A stretch of DNA of 64,000 nt, from assembly GCA_001600355.1 (NCBI GenBank), contig BCJU01000001.1, positions 5,022,013 through 5,086,012 on the forward strand, read 5' to 3'. The notes beneath the pieces were generated by a model. It searched no databases and was not told the DNA's origin. It saw nothing but the letters and a program-made list of their open reading frames with translations. The translations under genes and the position numbers were made by a program. The DNA is from Meira nashicola. Lineage: Eukaryota; Basidiomycota; Exobasidiomycetes; Exobasidiales; Brachybasidiaceae. Positions within the stretch are counted from its first letter, which is position 1. The number at the start of each line of letters is the position of its first letter. This document shows positions 30,276-40,601 of the stretch, piece after piece.

Positions 30276-31634
30276 TTATGCCTTTGCTTGACCTTGAGAG
30301 ATTTGCACTTTTATCGTTGCTTTGCCATCTTCACCTTTTCCGTTTGCTACAGCATCGAATGCTTTGAGTGAATCAGTGAATGCGTATCTATGAGTAACCA
30401 ATTTAGTCACATCAATACGACCAGAAGAAGCCAATTCGATCGCTAAAGGATAACAAATAGCACCATAACGGAATGTTCCTACCAATTCGATTTCTTTGAT
30501 ATTAATACGCCATAATGGGATCAGCACATCCTTTGCACCCATACCAACTTGAACCATACGAGCACGAATACGAGCAGCAAAGATGCCCATCTGAATACAA
30601 GGAGGAGCACCGGTGCATTCTAAAACTAAATCGAATCCACCTTTTTCCTTCAAATCACCACCAATTTCCTCAATCATTGCTTTTGCATTTCTTTCGGAAG
30701 CGACCATCTTATCTTCACCTTGGGCAGGAGGAGAAGGTAAGAAAGTTGAAGTTGCACAAAATTCTTTAGCAAAATCAAGCTTTTCCTTTACGATATCAAC
30801 TACGACAACTCTTTTGGCACCCATTGCTTTACATACGGCAGCTGAAAGCATTCCAACAGGTCCAGCTCCAAACACCAAAACGTTTTGCATCGATTGTACT
30901 TTTCCTTGAGCTACTGCAGCTTGAACACCAACTGAGAGCGGCTCCATCAAACTTGCTTCTTCTAAAGTCATATTATCAGGAACTTTATGAGCGAATGCGC
31001 TATGCAAATTATAATATGTTGCTAAAGTACCATCATAAGGAGGTGTAGCTGCAAATGCTAAATCTGCACAATGATAGTAGAATCCTGATCGGCAATGTTG
31101 ACAGGCACCACATGGTTCTCCAGGTTCCAATGCCACACGATCTCCAACTTTGTGAGTTTTGACATCTTCTCCAACTGCGGTCACAATACCGGCAGATTCA
31201 TGTCCCAAGACCTGAGTGAGAGGGTATTGAGGTCAGTATATACATATGGTAAGAGGAGGTGGTGTCGCGTGACAACTGATACTCACCATTGGCTTACGCA
31301 AGACAAATTCTCCGATCGATCCATGTTTCCAGTAATGAGTATCTGAACCACAAATACCAGTCTGAATGTAAGGAAATGAGAAATCACAAGATCAGTAGTC
31401 AGTACTTGTGTCATCAACTTGTACATGAGTATATGCACATCAACTCCACATCTTACTCACCTGACGAATGTTAACTTGCACTTGATTTGGAAGAGGCTTT
31501 TTGACTGGCCTCTGTTCAAATTCGATATGATTAACCTTTTGTAGTACGAAGGATAAGTTACCATCAGCATTGGGAACTTGCAAAGAGTTATCGTGTCCAA
31601 TTGGACCGCGTGGTTGAACGACAGATGCAGACAT
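30276..31634 (-). CDS. XYL2: Xylitol/sorbitol dehydrogenase (zinc MDR family, 3 exons)
   Basis: Reconstructed from splice signals. Exon 1 is 31461-31634, exon 2 is 31287-31361 and exon 3 is 30276-31211. The introns are 99 and 75 bp, both GTGAGT to CAG and both phase 0, giving 394 residues. Exon 2 carries [14 protein letters not shown] with the catalytic zinc cysteine, and exon 3 opens with VLGHESAG, whose His and Glu complete the zinc site. Four structural-zinc cysteines are in [17 protein letters not shown]. The nucleotide fold reads [10 protein letters not shown] followed by VVVVDI, whose acidic residue suggests NAD rather than NADP. The family oxidises polyols: xylitol to D-xylulose, sorbitol to fructose, and L-arabitol in relatives. 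The exact substrate is not readable. The gene is divergent from a homocysteine methyltransferase 545 bp away. Confidence 0.9.
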
Positions 31635-32179
31635 CTTGAGAGAGCTTGGATGGCAAGAGGAAGAGATGAGCTTTAAAGATGATCGTAGTAAGGAATGAAA
31701 TGATTTAGGATTTTACTAATCCGTTTTGAAAAAATTCTTTATTTAAATCCAACCTCTTTTCGGAGAAATCATACACAAGACATTCTTCTTCTTCTCTTTG
31801 TTAACTTGATTTTTGGCTGGTGCGTCGTGCATGAGCCAACGTAAAAGGCACTTTTTCACTCTTGAATGTCGGAGGAAGCCACCCCCACGTTATTATTATT
31901 AATGTACAGGAATTTACTCTCTCGCGATTCATGCACAGGTAAAAGAAGAAAAAAGAAATTAAACGTACGCGTATAAAAGAAAGGTCAAAAGATTACCGAG
32001 CGGTCACCGGTAATGTCTTGAGATAAAGAGTGTTCCACGGGTAGCCAAGGCGTGTGTGTTGTGCACCCAACACATACTGCAGATAGTTTAGATTAATTAA
32101 TTATTTTTTCTCTTCTCTTCTTTCATTGATTAAATGCGGAGAATTGCCGGTGACATTGTTCGGTGATCCTTACAACAAG
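31635..32179. promoter_or_regulatory. Divergent promoter region of polyol dehydrogenase and homocysteine methyltransferase
   Basis: The 545 bp between two start codons contain TATAAAA at 31972-31978 on the plus strand, about 200 bp before the right-hand gene, and CT-rich tracts near 31780-31800 and 32105-32125. No specific regulator site was identified. Confidence 0.5.
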
Positions 32180-33500
32180 ATGGCTTCATCGTCACGCGAC
32201 ATACTTTCACAAATTGAATCGATAAGGACAGTTGGTTTTGCAGTCTTGGATGGTGGCTTTGTAAGTGATTGATGATAAAGGAATGCATGCATGTATGCTG
32301 ATTGTGTCTTGTTTTTCTATTGACAGTCTACACATCTAGAAGATGTTCTAAAAGAAGATATTTCTTCTTCTCCTTTATGGTCTGCTTCTTTGTTGCGTAA
32401 CGAAGATGGTTCTTCGTCTATCATTCGAACGCATTTTGACTTTCTCGAAGCTGGTGCTCAAATCATTTCTACAAGCACGTAAGTGTGGAAATCATAATTA
32501 TTTTTGTTTGCTCGATGTGATTTGCTGATTGAATCATGATATATGCAGGTATCAAGCTTCTCCTTTATCATTCGCTAGAGCTGGAATAGACAAAAATACT
32601 TCTCGTTCATTACTCCTTCGATCTGTAGATTTAGCAAGTCAAGCAAGAAAGATTTATTTGGAAAAACATCCAGATGCGATAGAAAAACCATTGATTTCGC
32701 TTAGCCTTGGACCTTATGGAGCTGCACAATCTGATGGTTCAGAATATACAGGTTTATATTATGATCCATCCAATTCAAAGGACGATGCATTCAAGCCGGC
32801 AACATTAGAGGATATGATCAAGTTTCATTATGATAGATTGGAAATTATTGCTGCAGAACCTTCAATTTGGTCACAAGTTGATTTGTTAGCTTTCGAAACA
32901 ATTCCACGTTTAGACGAAGCAAAAGCGATCAAAGAAGCCTTAAATCGATTATACCTTAACTCTTTTCAATGTCAACATAAACCCGCATATATAAGTTTCG
33001 TTTTTCCGGACGGAAAGAGATTACCATATCCCAAACAAGAGGGGGACGAATACCCGCAAAAACACTTTGATGAAATTGCAAAATGTGTAATCACCTTTGA
33101 GGGCGTTGGAGTGAATTGTACAAAACCTTACTTTCTACCCGAATTAGTGGAAAGGTTGACAAGAGCAATGGAAAAAATGATGCCGGAAGGTAGGGAGACA
33201 AAGAAGCCGTACTTATTTCTCTACCCAGATGGAGGTCTGATATGGGACGGTATAGCAAAAGTATGGAAAGAAGATGAAAGACAAGAAGATCGAACAATAA
33301 ATGCAAAAAATCGGCAAACATGGGCACGAAAAGTGATGGAAGCAGCTAAAACGAGCGGCGTAAAGAGGCAAAACGATAATGAGAACGTAAAAAGATCTAT
33401 ATGGCAAGGATGTTTTATAGGCGGTTGTTGCAAGAGCACGACGAAAGATATTCAATTATTACGAATCGAAATACAGCAAATGCAAATGTCACTTAGATAA
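32180..33500 (+). CDS. Homocysteine S-methyltransferase (3 exons)
   Basis: Reconstructed gene. Exon 1 is 32180-32260, exon 2 is 32327-32478 and exon 3 is 32549-33500. The introns are 66 and 70 bp, GTAAGT to CAG, in phases 0 and 2. Together they encode 394 residues. Exon 1 ends in AVLDGGF and exon 2 continues with STHLEDVL, SPLWSASLL and GAQIISTST, all typical of the homocysteine-binding barrel. Exon 3 supplies YQASPLSFARAGI, GPYGAAQSDGSEYTG, the zinc-binding GVNCTKP, and the second cysteine pair in FIGGCCKSTT. Members such as yeast Mht1 and Sam4 transfer a methyl group from S-methylmethionine or S-adenosylmethionine to homocysteine, giving methionine. The short form without a cobalamin domain excludes MetH. 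Which methyl donor is used cannot be told. Confidence 0.9.
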
Positions 33501-33586
33501 TCATGATTAGATAAGATAATTGATTGCCTTTATATATGATACTAGGGCCCAGAACAAAGAATGGGGAACGTTGCAATTTTGCCTTG

Positions 33587-33610
33587 TTTTTTTTTTTTTT
33601 TTTTTTTTTT
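33587..33610 (+). repeat. 24-bp poly-T homopolymer
   Basis: An uninterrupted run of 24 T residues, the longest homopolymer noticed in the window. It may be a nucleosome-depleting tract, the tail remnant of a retroposed copy on the minus strand, or ordinary slippage. Confidence 0.8.
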
Positions 33611-34093
33611 CGACTTGAACAGAATCCTTCCAATTGATTGTCTTGAGAGAAGATGCGGCAACTTTTTGTTCCTGATTCTCACAAAAGCCTGCATGCAGTT
33701 TTAGTGTCTTAATTTTTTATGCATGTCATATAAATGGAACGTGCGCTCAACAGGGCCAAAAGTTGAAAAAAGAAGTCTTTATGAGCATTTCTTTAGCGTA
33801 ATTTAATAATAATAAGAGGAAGAAGCAAGATTTTAATCAAATAGCGCAATCAAGGATGATCTTCCTTCTTGACTCAAAACATACGCAATTATGACTTTTG
33901 AGAGATGCAAATGCAAATGTTGAATTATTATGCAGGTCCTTATTGTTGCTCATCATATGCAACCTTTGGGCACTTTAGCTAAAGTGAATGAATGCAGCAA
34001 CAGCATACATTCGTTCAATTTCAAAGTGACGCTATCATTCGCCGTTCTTGGCAACCTTCCTTCATTAAGCCCGGGACGGTACCGTTGAAGAAA

Positions 34094-34100
34094 TATATAA
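34094..34100 (+). promoter_or_regulatory. TATA box of the phytase-like gene
   Basis: TATATAA lies 84 bp before the ATG of the secreted phytase-like protein. It is followed by a purine-rich then C/T-rich leader, a promoter layout similar to that of the glucanase gene. Confidence 0.5.
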
Positions 34101-34184
34101 GAAGCGGAGAGTAAAGTTGATTCTTGACGAATCATTTCCGTCAACACCTTTTCTCTTACCCCACTTCCATCAATCCTTCTCGTC

Positions 34185-35651
34185 ATGCAATTGACTAAAC
34201 CTTTCGCAGTTTTAGCCACCTTTTTGACAGTTGTTGCTGGTGCTGCAACTACAACTACTTTTGATGGTCGTTCATTCATCAATAAAGGATTAGTAGGTTT
34301 CGGTCGTATTAATGCTTCTTCTGTTGATTCTTATGGTGAAACTTTGGGTGGTCTAGGAAGCTCAATCTTTGTCAAAGAATTTAAAGCACAAAAAGATGGT
34401 ACATATACCGGCACAATCAGATTAAATCCAGACAGAGGTCATAACACAGTCTCAACAACTGATTATCGTGCACGTTCGCAAACGTTCACCTTTACCTTTG
34501 ATCCATCCAAGGGAGACGCAACAACGGAAAATATTGCATTGAAATATCAATCTTCAACTTTATACCATACCGCAGATAAATTCAACTTTACAACTGGCTT
34601 AGATGCATTATCAAGCAAGCCAGCTAACTTCTTTTCCCCTGCACTTCCTACCTCACCTTTGGATAATCATGTCTCAGTCGATCAAGAAGGTTGGGCACCA
34701 AGCAATGTTCCAACACTTTCTTTCATTTCTGACGAATATGGTCCATACATCTACACTATTCAAGAACAAAGCGGTTTAGCGGTTGCTGCTACTGCTCCAC
34801 CAAAAGCAGTTTTGCCTTTCATCAATGGACAATTAAACTTTACCTCTCAAGTTAACCCAGACACAGGTCGTGCTCCAAATCAAGGTTTCGAAGGTTTAAC
34901 CTTTGATCGTAAAACTTCATCCTTGTGGGCTTTGTTGCAAAGTGCAACTATTCAAGATTCCGACAAGGGTAGCAAGACAAGCAACAGATATACCCGTTTG
35001 TTTGAATTCGATGCAAAGAATCCATTGAAACTTTCATTAAAGAGTGAATATGTTGTTCCTCTTCCACAAAATGCAAAAAGTGGAAAGACATATGCTCAAT
35101 CCGAATTACACGTCGTTGATTCTAACACTTTCCTCGTCCTTGCTCGTGATGGAAATGGATATGGTGACACAAACACAAAATCTACATACAAATCTGCTGA
35201 TTTAATCTCGATCAAAGGTGCAACCAATATCGCAAATACCAAATACGATGATCCTGCTAACCCAATCACAACAAACAAAGGTGCTTCACTTAACGCTGAT
35301 ATTACACCCGTTCAATATCAACAATTCGTCAGTTTGATCGATTCGGCTAATTTGGCTAAATTTGGTTTACACAACGATGGTGCAATCGATCGTAATTTGA
35401 TTGCTTCAAAACTTGAAAGTTTAGCAGTTGCAAATGCAGTTGAATCTGGTGATCAATTCTTATTTGTCGTTTCAGATAACGATTTCATTACCGCAAACGG
35501 ACATCAAGCTGCACAACAATCAAACGGACAATACGTCGTCGAACCTTATGCAGATCAATATGCAGTCACAAACAAAGTTGATGGTGATACACAAGTTTTC
35601 ATCTATCGTGTCTCTTTGCCTGGTTATGATCAAGGTTCTCAACCTAATTAG
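34185..35651 (+). CDS. Secreted phytase-like (esterase-like activity of phytase) protein
   Basis: A 488-residue secreted protein with a signal peptide at residues 1-20 (MQLTKPFAVLATFLTVVAGA). The rest fits the 'esterase-like activity of phytase' beta-propeller family: an opening INKGLVGFGRINASSVDSYGETLGGLGSS, then FISDEYGPYIYTIQEQSG, NQGFEGLTFDRKTSSLWALLQS, and HVVDSNTFLVLARDGNGYG. The DEYG and NQGFEGL blocks are characteristic. Family members are secreted or periplasmic, and few have proven substrates; phosphate-ester hydrolysis is assumed from distant relatives. The C-terminus (VSLPGYDQGSQPN) shows no GPI-anchor signal. An upstream TATA box and a poly(A) signal (AATAAA at 35687-35692) frame the transcript. 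No introns. Confidence 0.8.
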   Translation: MQLTKPFAVLATFLTVVAGAATTTTFDGRSFINKGLVGFGRINASSVDSYGETLGGLGSSIFVKEFKAQKDGTYTGTIRLNPDRGHNTVSTTDYRARSQTFTFTFDPSKGDATTENIALKYQSSTLYHTADKFNFTTGLDALSSKPANFFSPALPTSPLDNHVSVDQEGWAPSNVPTLSFISDEYGPYIYTIQEQSGLAVAATAPPKAVLPFINGQLNFTSQVNPDTGRAPNQGFEGLTFDRKTSSLWALLQSATIQDSDKGSKTSNRYTRLFEFDAKNPLKLSLKSEYVVPLPQNAKSGKTYAQSELHVVDSNTFLVLARDGNGYGDTNTKSTYKSADLISIKGATNIANTKYDDPANPITTNKGASLNADITPVQYQQFVSLIDSANLAKFGLHNDGAIDRNLIASKLESLAVANAVESGDQFLFVVSDNDFITANGHQAAQQSNGQYVVEPYADQYAVTNKVDGDTQVFIYRVSLPGYDQGSQPN

Positions 35652-35686
35652 ATACCTTTTTGTCTTTGTTTTTCTCTGCACTTTCC

Positions 35687-35692
35687 AATAAA
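35687..35692 (+). terminator. Polyadenylation signal of the phytase-like gene
   Basis: AATAAA lies about 36 bp after the stop, in a T-rich to A-rich transition before the convergent neighbour. Confidence 0.45.
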
Positions 35693-35823
35693 TTCATAAA
35701 GATGCCAATTTAACAGTATACAATGCAAGTGAGCCTGTATGATGAGATGAATTGAAAAAGAGTAAATGTGGAATTGTAGGTAAGTTTGAATGCAGAAGAG
35801 GAGAAAAGAGATAAACGTTCCAT

Positions 35824-38205
35824 TTAATAAATACCGCTTGCCGAACTTGGTTCACGAGAAGTACGTGAAATATGTTGAGATCTTTCACCGCCACTACCAA
35901 CACTTTCTATCGCGCTTAATTGTCTAACGAGTTTGCCTAATTGACGAACAAAAACGGGTGCATTACTTTGTTTTTCTTCAACGGTAGGAGAAGAATACCA
36001 AAATGCCGATTCATCAATTATGTCTTCTTCTTCTGATCTTTCTTCGCTGGCAATTTTAGTTAAGCTATTTCGAGGTGTTGATTGTAAATTTGGCATGTGA
36101 GGTAATTGATCGCCGCTGGATCGAGTGGATGGCGTTTGATCGTTGCGAGAAGATGCTTTTGCTGGTAAAGGTGGCGGTGGTCTCGTGAAATCTTCTTCTT
36201 TTTCTTCTTCACGGCCAAGACTGGCTAAGAATTCAATACGATCTTTTTGCTCTTGTTTACGACGTAAAGATCGTTGATAAGCAGCTTTTCGGGCAGTATT
36301 TTGTGCACTTTGACCTGTAGTAAATCGATCGCCATGATCCGAGTTAACTTGATTGTCATGTACCTTTTTGGCTATTTCATGTCTGCCTTGTGCTGCTCGT
36401 CTTTCTTGCGAAGATGTTCGAGTATGCATCGGTGGAGCTTCTAAATGAGTCTTTTCTTCTTCATCCACTTCATCTTCCGATTGTCTTTGACCACCACCAA
36501 ACCATCCACGAACACCTAATCGAGTATCTTCACGAACATGTTGCCATGCATGAGGATGTTGTAATTCTGCTTCTTCATGAATTGAAACTGCTTGAAAAGT
36601 ATGTGAATGTTGTTGTTCATCATTCTGTTCATGACTGCTACCCCATAAAGCATTCCAAAGTCTATCCATAATATGAGTTGACCAAGCACCAGCACTTTGT
36701 TCACGATCATGTCTTGCAATATTTCCGTACGTATGAATATCATCTTGTTCATCTTTTTGCATTTGTGATGCTTCACCACGTTGCCATTGAAACCTTTCGA
36801 GTTTTGGTGGTGGCTGTTCTCGAGTAAATTCAGGCATATGAGTCAAGTCATCTCCTTTTTCGTTCCATGTTGAAACAGAATAACGTGGTGAAGAAAGTTT
36901 CTTTTCATCTTCTTGATAAAATGCAACCATATCTATTTCTTCATCGTAATATTTTCCCGGCATACTTTGCATAGTAGGCATTTCAGGTAATCCACCACCT
37001 TTTTCTTCGGCTAATAATTGATGCATCTCTGCACTTTCGTTAATGGATTCGTTTGAAGTTAATCTTTGTTCTTGTGCAAGATTATATCTAGCCAAACAAA
37101 TTAACCAAATCGAACATAAAATCACAAATACCGCTAAACGAACACCTCCTGCGATTAAAAACATTTGAACGGAATGTGTTGGATCACGGGTACATTTTGA
37201 CGTTTCAACTGATTCATCATTTGGTTTTGCCAAAAGACTACTTTTTGATGCGCTCCAAAGGATGTCTAAATCCCAAACGCCATTGCATCTTTGTCCAACA
37301 TCTCTTGTACGTGCAAGAGGATCATTTGGATTATCGGAATAATATTTATGCCAAGTAACGATAAGACCAATATTCGCAAGACTTAAAGCGAGACTGATCG
37401 TTGTACTTAAAATGGCAAAAAACCAAATTAAATGTCTACCACAAGTTCTCCTTCTTGTCATGCGTAAATAAAATCCACTTGCTAACATCCCAGCTAAAGC
37501 GATTGCAGATGCAACAGTTTCAATTAATGCTAAATTACGCAAGAATGGATCGGGTGACTTTTGTGTTCCATCTCTTGAATCTGATAAGAACCAAGTAGAA
37601 GGAGAAAGTGAAAGATATGCTCTTATTGATTGAGTGAAAACGTAAGCGCTAAATCCTAAAACGAGTAATAACATCGTTCCCGTTACCACACGCCAATACA
37701 TCCTTCTTTTCATTGGTTCTTGTTCACGTAATCGCTGTAATTCACGATTGACTAAAATTTCATTTTCTCCTCTAAATGCAGGTGGAGTGATTCGTCTGCC
37801 TAAAGTCAATTCTTGATCTTCTTCTCTACCATTATCCAAATTTGCAATTGCATCGGAATATTTTGCCGCTCCTTTTTTGGGTATAGATTGTGTAGCATTA
37901 TTTCCCTTCTTTTTGATTTGTTGCATCATTGGTTTTTCTTGAATCCTTTGATATTCTTCTGGCATGTGTGGTAAATCATCTCCTACGCTCATCCTCTTCA
38001 CTCGAGCAGGCTTGTGCATTGTTGAAATTGTATTCTGATCCGAGTTGACTTGATGATGTTCTTGTGCTTCTATTGATTGTCTACGTTGGGTGTCATATCG
38101 TAAAATCGCTTTCCAATGCTCTTCTGGTGAGGAAAAAGGATTTTGATTGGTAACATGATGACTGCTAGAGGAAGATGGTGAAGCGTAACCTTTGATTTGT
38201 GACAT
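35824..38205 (-). CDS. Orphan four-helix membrane protein with repeated HMP motif
   Basis: I do not recognise this family. I place the start at 38205 (MSQIKGYASPSSSS, 793 residues); an in-frame ATG at 38292 would add 29 residues. Four membrane helices lie near residues 170-192, 222-245, 256-282 and 345-370, with a cysteine-containing loop before the fourth (GQRCNGVWDLD, SKCTRDP). Both ends are long, charged and probably cytoplasmic. A short motif recurs four times in these tails: GDDLPHMPEE near residue 72, GGLPEMPTMQ near 402, GDDLTHMPEF near 448 and GDQLPHMPNL near 695. A segment QVNSD also occurs twice. The recurring motif looks like a docking peptide for some partner. The gene ends convergently with the phytase-like gene. 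Confidence 0.65.
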   Translation of the reverse strand: MSQIKGYASPSSSSSHHVTNQNPFSSPEEHWKAILRYDTQRRQSIEAQEHHQVNSDQNTISTMHKPARVKRMSVGDDLPHMPEEYQRIQEKPMMQQIKKKGNNATQSIPKKGAAKYSDAIANLDNGREEDQELTLGRRITPPAFRGENEILVNRELQRLREQEPMKRRMYWRVVTGTMLLLVLGFSAYVFTQSIRAYLSLSPSTWFLSDSRDGTQKSPDPFLRNLALIETVASAIALAGMLASGFYLRMTRRRTCGRHLIWFFAILSTTISLALSLANIGLIVTWHKYYSDNPNDPLARTRDVGQRCNGVWDLDILWSASKSSLLAKPNDESVETSKCTRDPTHSVQMFLIAGGVRLAVFVILCSIWLICLARYNLAQEQRLTSNESINESAEMHQLLAEEKGGGLPEMPTMQSMPGKYYDEEIDMVAFYQEDEKKLSSPRYSVSTWNEKGDDLTHMPEFTREQPPPKLERFQWQRGEASQMQKDEQDDIHTYGNIARHDREQSAGAWSTHIMDRLWNALWGSSHEQNDEQQHSHTFQAVSIHEEAELQHPHAWQHVREDTRLGVRGWFGGGQRQSEDEVDEEEKTHLEAPPMHTRTSSQERRAAQGRHEIAKKVHDNQVNSDHGDRFTTGQSAQNTARKAAYQRSLRRKQEQKDRIEFLASLGREEEKEEDFTRPPPPLPAKASSRNDQTPSTRSSGDQLPHMPNLQSTPRNSLTKIASEERSEEEDIIDESAFWYSSPTVEEKQSNAPVFVRQLGKLVRQLSAIESVGSGGERSQHISRTSREPSSASGIY

Positions 38206-39008
38206 GACTATTGTTGTCAAGATTTTGATTGGGCGGGTTGTGCTGAATAATTGATGGGATTTCGAGTGGTTCGTTAAAAAAAAGTGATACAATTCGTTAT
38301 TTGTTCGTGAAAAGGTCGTAGTCGTGAAATGTGCAAATCTATATTATTATCATCATCATGATGTTGTTGTTGAAGTACAAGTGGTTGTTAAACAAGAAAT
38401 GCACCGTCAAATATCATCTTGTTGGCTATTTGCAATCATGTATGCACTGTAAGCAATAACAATCGGATCTCTTCATCTTCGATACCCTTTTAGCACGGGC
38501 TCAAGCTAAAAACTTCCTTTTATTGAATGCCTTTTGCAAGAATGCAGCTTAGACTTTCGAATAAGTAAACACCCCTAATTATTCATGTGTGTACTGTAAT
38601 CCAATATGTACAGTAGTCACCGTTAGCGTACGCTTCTCTCCACTTTTCAAAAAGGGCTGATGATGAAGGATCAACACTCGGCCAAAAAATAAAATATGCA
38701 AGACCCCTAAGTTGTGCATTTCAGTTCAATACGCGTACCGAGCGTCGCGAAGGTAGGCGTGTCTAATCACGCATGTATGCATGTATCGTAAAAGGCAGAC
38801 CTCCTAAAATATTTAGACTCATTTCTGAATAAAATCCAGTCTCGATTAGATAAGCGCGATGCATTTTTAATTCTCAAAAGATTTTTTTTTGCCAATGCGA
38901 GAAGAATCCAACTTCTTCCGATAAATGCTTAATTTTGACAGCAGCGGCGCGTTGGTTAAACACCACTTCCTTACCTACTTTCCTCTTTCAACACAAAATT
39001 CTACAATC
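38206..39008. promoter_or_regulatory. Divergent promoter region before ADE13
   Basis: About 800 bp between two starts. It has CATCATCATCATGATG-like short repeats near 38348, CATGTATG repeats near 38770-38790, and A/T-rich sequence towards ADE13. An in-frame upstream ATG at 38925 could extend ADE13 by 28 residues. No clear TATA box was seen. Confidence 0.45.
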
Positions 39009-40457
39009 ATGAGCAGCTTTGAAACTTGGCAATCCCCTTTATCGGGAAGATATGCATCTAAAGAGATGGCATCTTTATTCAGTAATGCAACCAGATTTTC
39101 AACTTGGCGTACGTTATGGTTGCATTTAGCAACTGCTGAACGTGAATTAGGATTAGATATTCCTGCTGAAGCAATCGAACAAATGAAAGCAAACTTAAAG
39201 TTGGACGAAAAACAAATGAAAATTGCAGCTGAAGAAGAAAAGAGAAGAAGACATGACGTTATGGCACACGTTCATACATTCGGTGTAGTTGCTCCTGCTG
39301 CTGCTCCTTATATTCATTTAGGTGCAACTTCTTGTTACGTTACCGATAATGCAGATTTAATCTTTTTACGTTCTGCTTTGGATCTTTTGATTCCTAAATT
39401 GGCCGTGGTTATTCATCGTTTATCAGCTTTTGCAGAAAAGTATAGAGATTTACCTACTCTTGGTTTCACACATATGCAACCTGCACAATTGACAACAGTA
39501 GGAAAACGATGCACTCTTTGGATTCAAGAATTCTTGTGGGATTTACGAAACATTAAACGTGCTCGAGATGATTTAGGTTTTCGCGGAGTAAAGGGTACAA
39601 CTGGTACTCAAGCAAGTTTCTTGGCCTTATTTGATGGCGATCATGAAAAGGTAGAAGCTTTGGATGAACGTGTTACTGCATTATCCGGATTCCCATATGC
39701 AATGCCCGTTTCAGGTCAAACATATTCACGTAAAATTGATGTGGATGTTTTGAACAGCCTTACATCTTTCAGTGCTTCTGCTTTAAAGATGGCTACTGAT
39801 ATCAGATTATTATGTCATTTGAAGGAAATCGAAGAGCCATTCGAAAAAGATCAAATCGGAAGTAGTGCAATGGCATACAAGCGTAACCCTATGCGAAGTG
39901 AACGTGTTTGTGGTCTAGCACGTTGGTTGGGAAATATCAACAACAGTGCTAGAGAGACGGCTGGTGGTCAATGGATGGAACGTACTTTAGACGATAGTGC
40001 TAACCGTCGATTAACAATTCCCGAAGCTTTCCTAACTGCAGATGTTATCTTGACAATTTTGCAAAACATTTCTGAAGGTTTAGTTGTTTATCCTGCTATT
40101 ATTGGAAAACACATTGCTGCTGAATTACCATTCATGGCAACTGAAAATATTATTATGGCCATGGTGCGTGCGGGAGGAGATCGTCAAGAATGTCACGAAA
40201 AGATTCGTGTTTTATCTCATCAAGCAGCAAGAATTGTGAAAGAAGAAGGTGGTGATAATGATTTGGTTGAACGTGTTCGTGCAGATTCTTATTTCGCTCC
40301 TATTCATGCTCAAATGGATAAATTATTAGATCCAAAGAGTTTCGTAGGACGTGCACCTGAACAAGTTGATTCTTTTATTGCTAAATGGGTTCAACCTGCT
40401 CTTTCACCTTATAAAGAAGTGCTCGCAAAAGTTGAAAAGGCAGAATTGCACGTGTAA
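39009..40457 (+). CDS. ADE13: Adenylosuccinate lyase
   Basis: A 482-residue enzyme when started at the ATG at 39009 ([20 protein letters not shown]), the usual N-terminus of the eukaryotic enzyme. The fumarase/aspartase-superfamily signature is [10 protein letters not shown], with its flexible catalytic loop. Other family blocks are [37 protein letters not shown] and [13 protein letters not shown]. It catalyses two non-sequential steps of purine synthesis, releasing fumarate from SAICAR and from adenylosuccinate. The length agrees with yeast Ade13 (482). The in-frame extension from 38925 is less likely because it lacks conservation and a good targeting signal. A single exon. Confidence 0.96.
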   Translation: MSSFETWQSPLSGRYASKEMASLFSNATRFSTWRTLWLHLATAERELGLDIPAEAIEQMKANLKLDEKQMKIAAEEEKRRRHDVMAHVHTFGVVAPAAAPYIHLGATSCYVTDNADLIFLRSALDLLIPKLAVVIHRLSAFAEKYRDLPTLGFTHMQPAQLTTVGKRCTLWIQEFLWDLRNIKRARDDLGFRGVKGTTGTQASFLALFDGDHEKVEALDERVTALSGFPYAMPVSGQTYSRKIDVDVLNSLTSFSASALKMATDIRLLCHLKEIEEPFEKDQIGSSAMAYKRNPMRSERVCGLARWLGNINNSARETAGGQWMERTLDDSANRRLTIPEAFLTADVILTILQNISEGLVVYPAIIGKHIAAELPFMATENIIMAMVRAGGDRQECHEKIRVLSHQAARIVKEEGGDNDLVERVRADSYFAPIHAQMDKLLDPKSFVGRAPEQVDSFIAKWVQPALSPYKEVLAKVEKAELHV

Positions 40458-40601
40458 AAAGTGGGACAATTTAATGATTTTTAATTTTGTATTTATTATT
40501 TTCAAAGCCTTCAGCTGGCCAATTATACAAGTAGTAATGATTGTGGCTATCTAGATAAAATTCTGGTTTTATATAATAATGTACAATGGTATATAGCAAA
40601 G

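Larger units (their letters stand above)
33501..34184. other. Intergenic region with poly-T tract and phytase-like gene promoter
   Basis: About 680 bp between two genes on the plus strand. A pure 24-T run lies at 33587-33610 shortly after the methyltransferase stop. The right end contains TATATAA at 34094-34100, followed by a CT/CAC-rich leader to the ATG at 34185. No gene was seen. Confidence 0.55.

Noticed and set aside
38925..39008. N-terminal extension of ADE13 as a mitochondrial leader
   Set aside because: The 28 residues lack an amphipathic basic helix, and starting at 39009 gives the normal family length.
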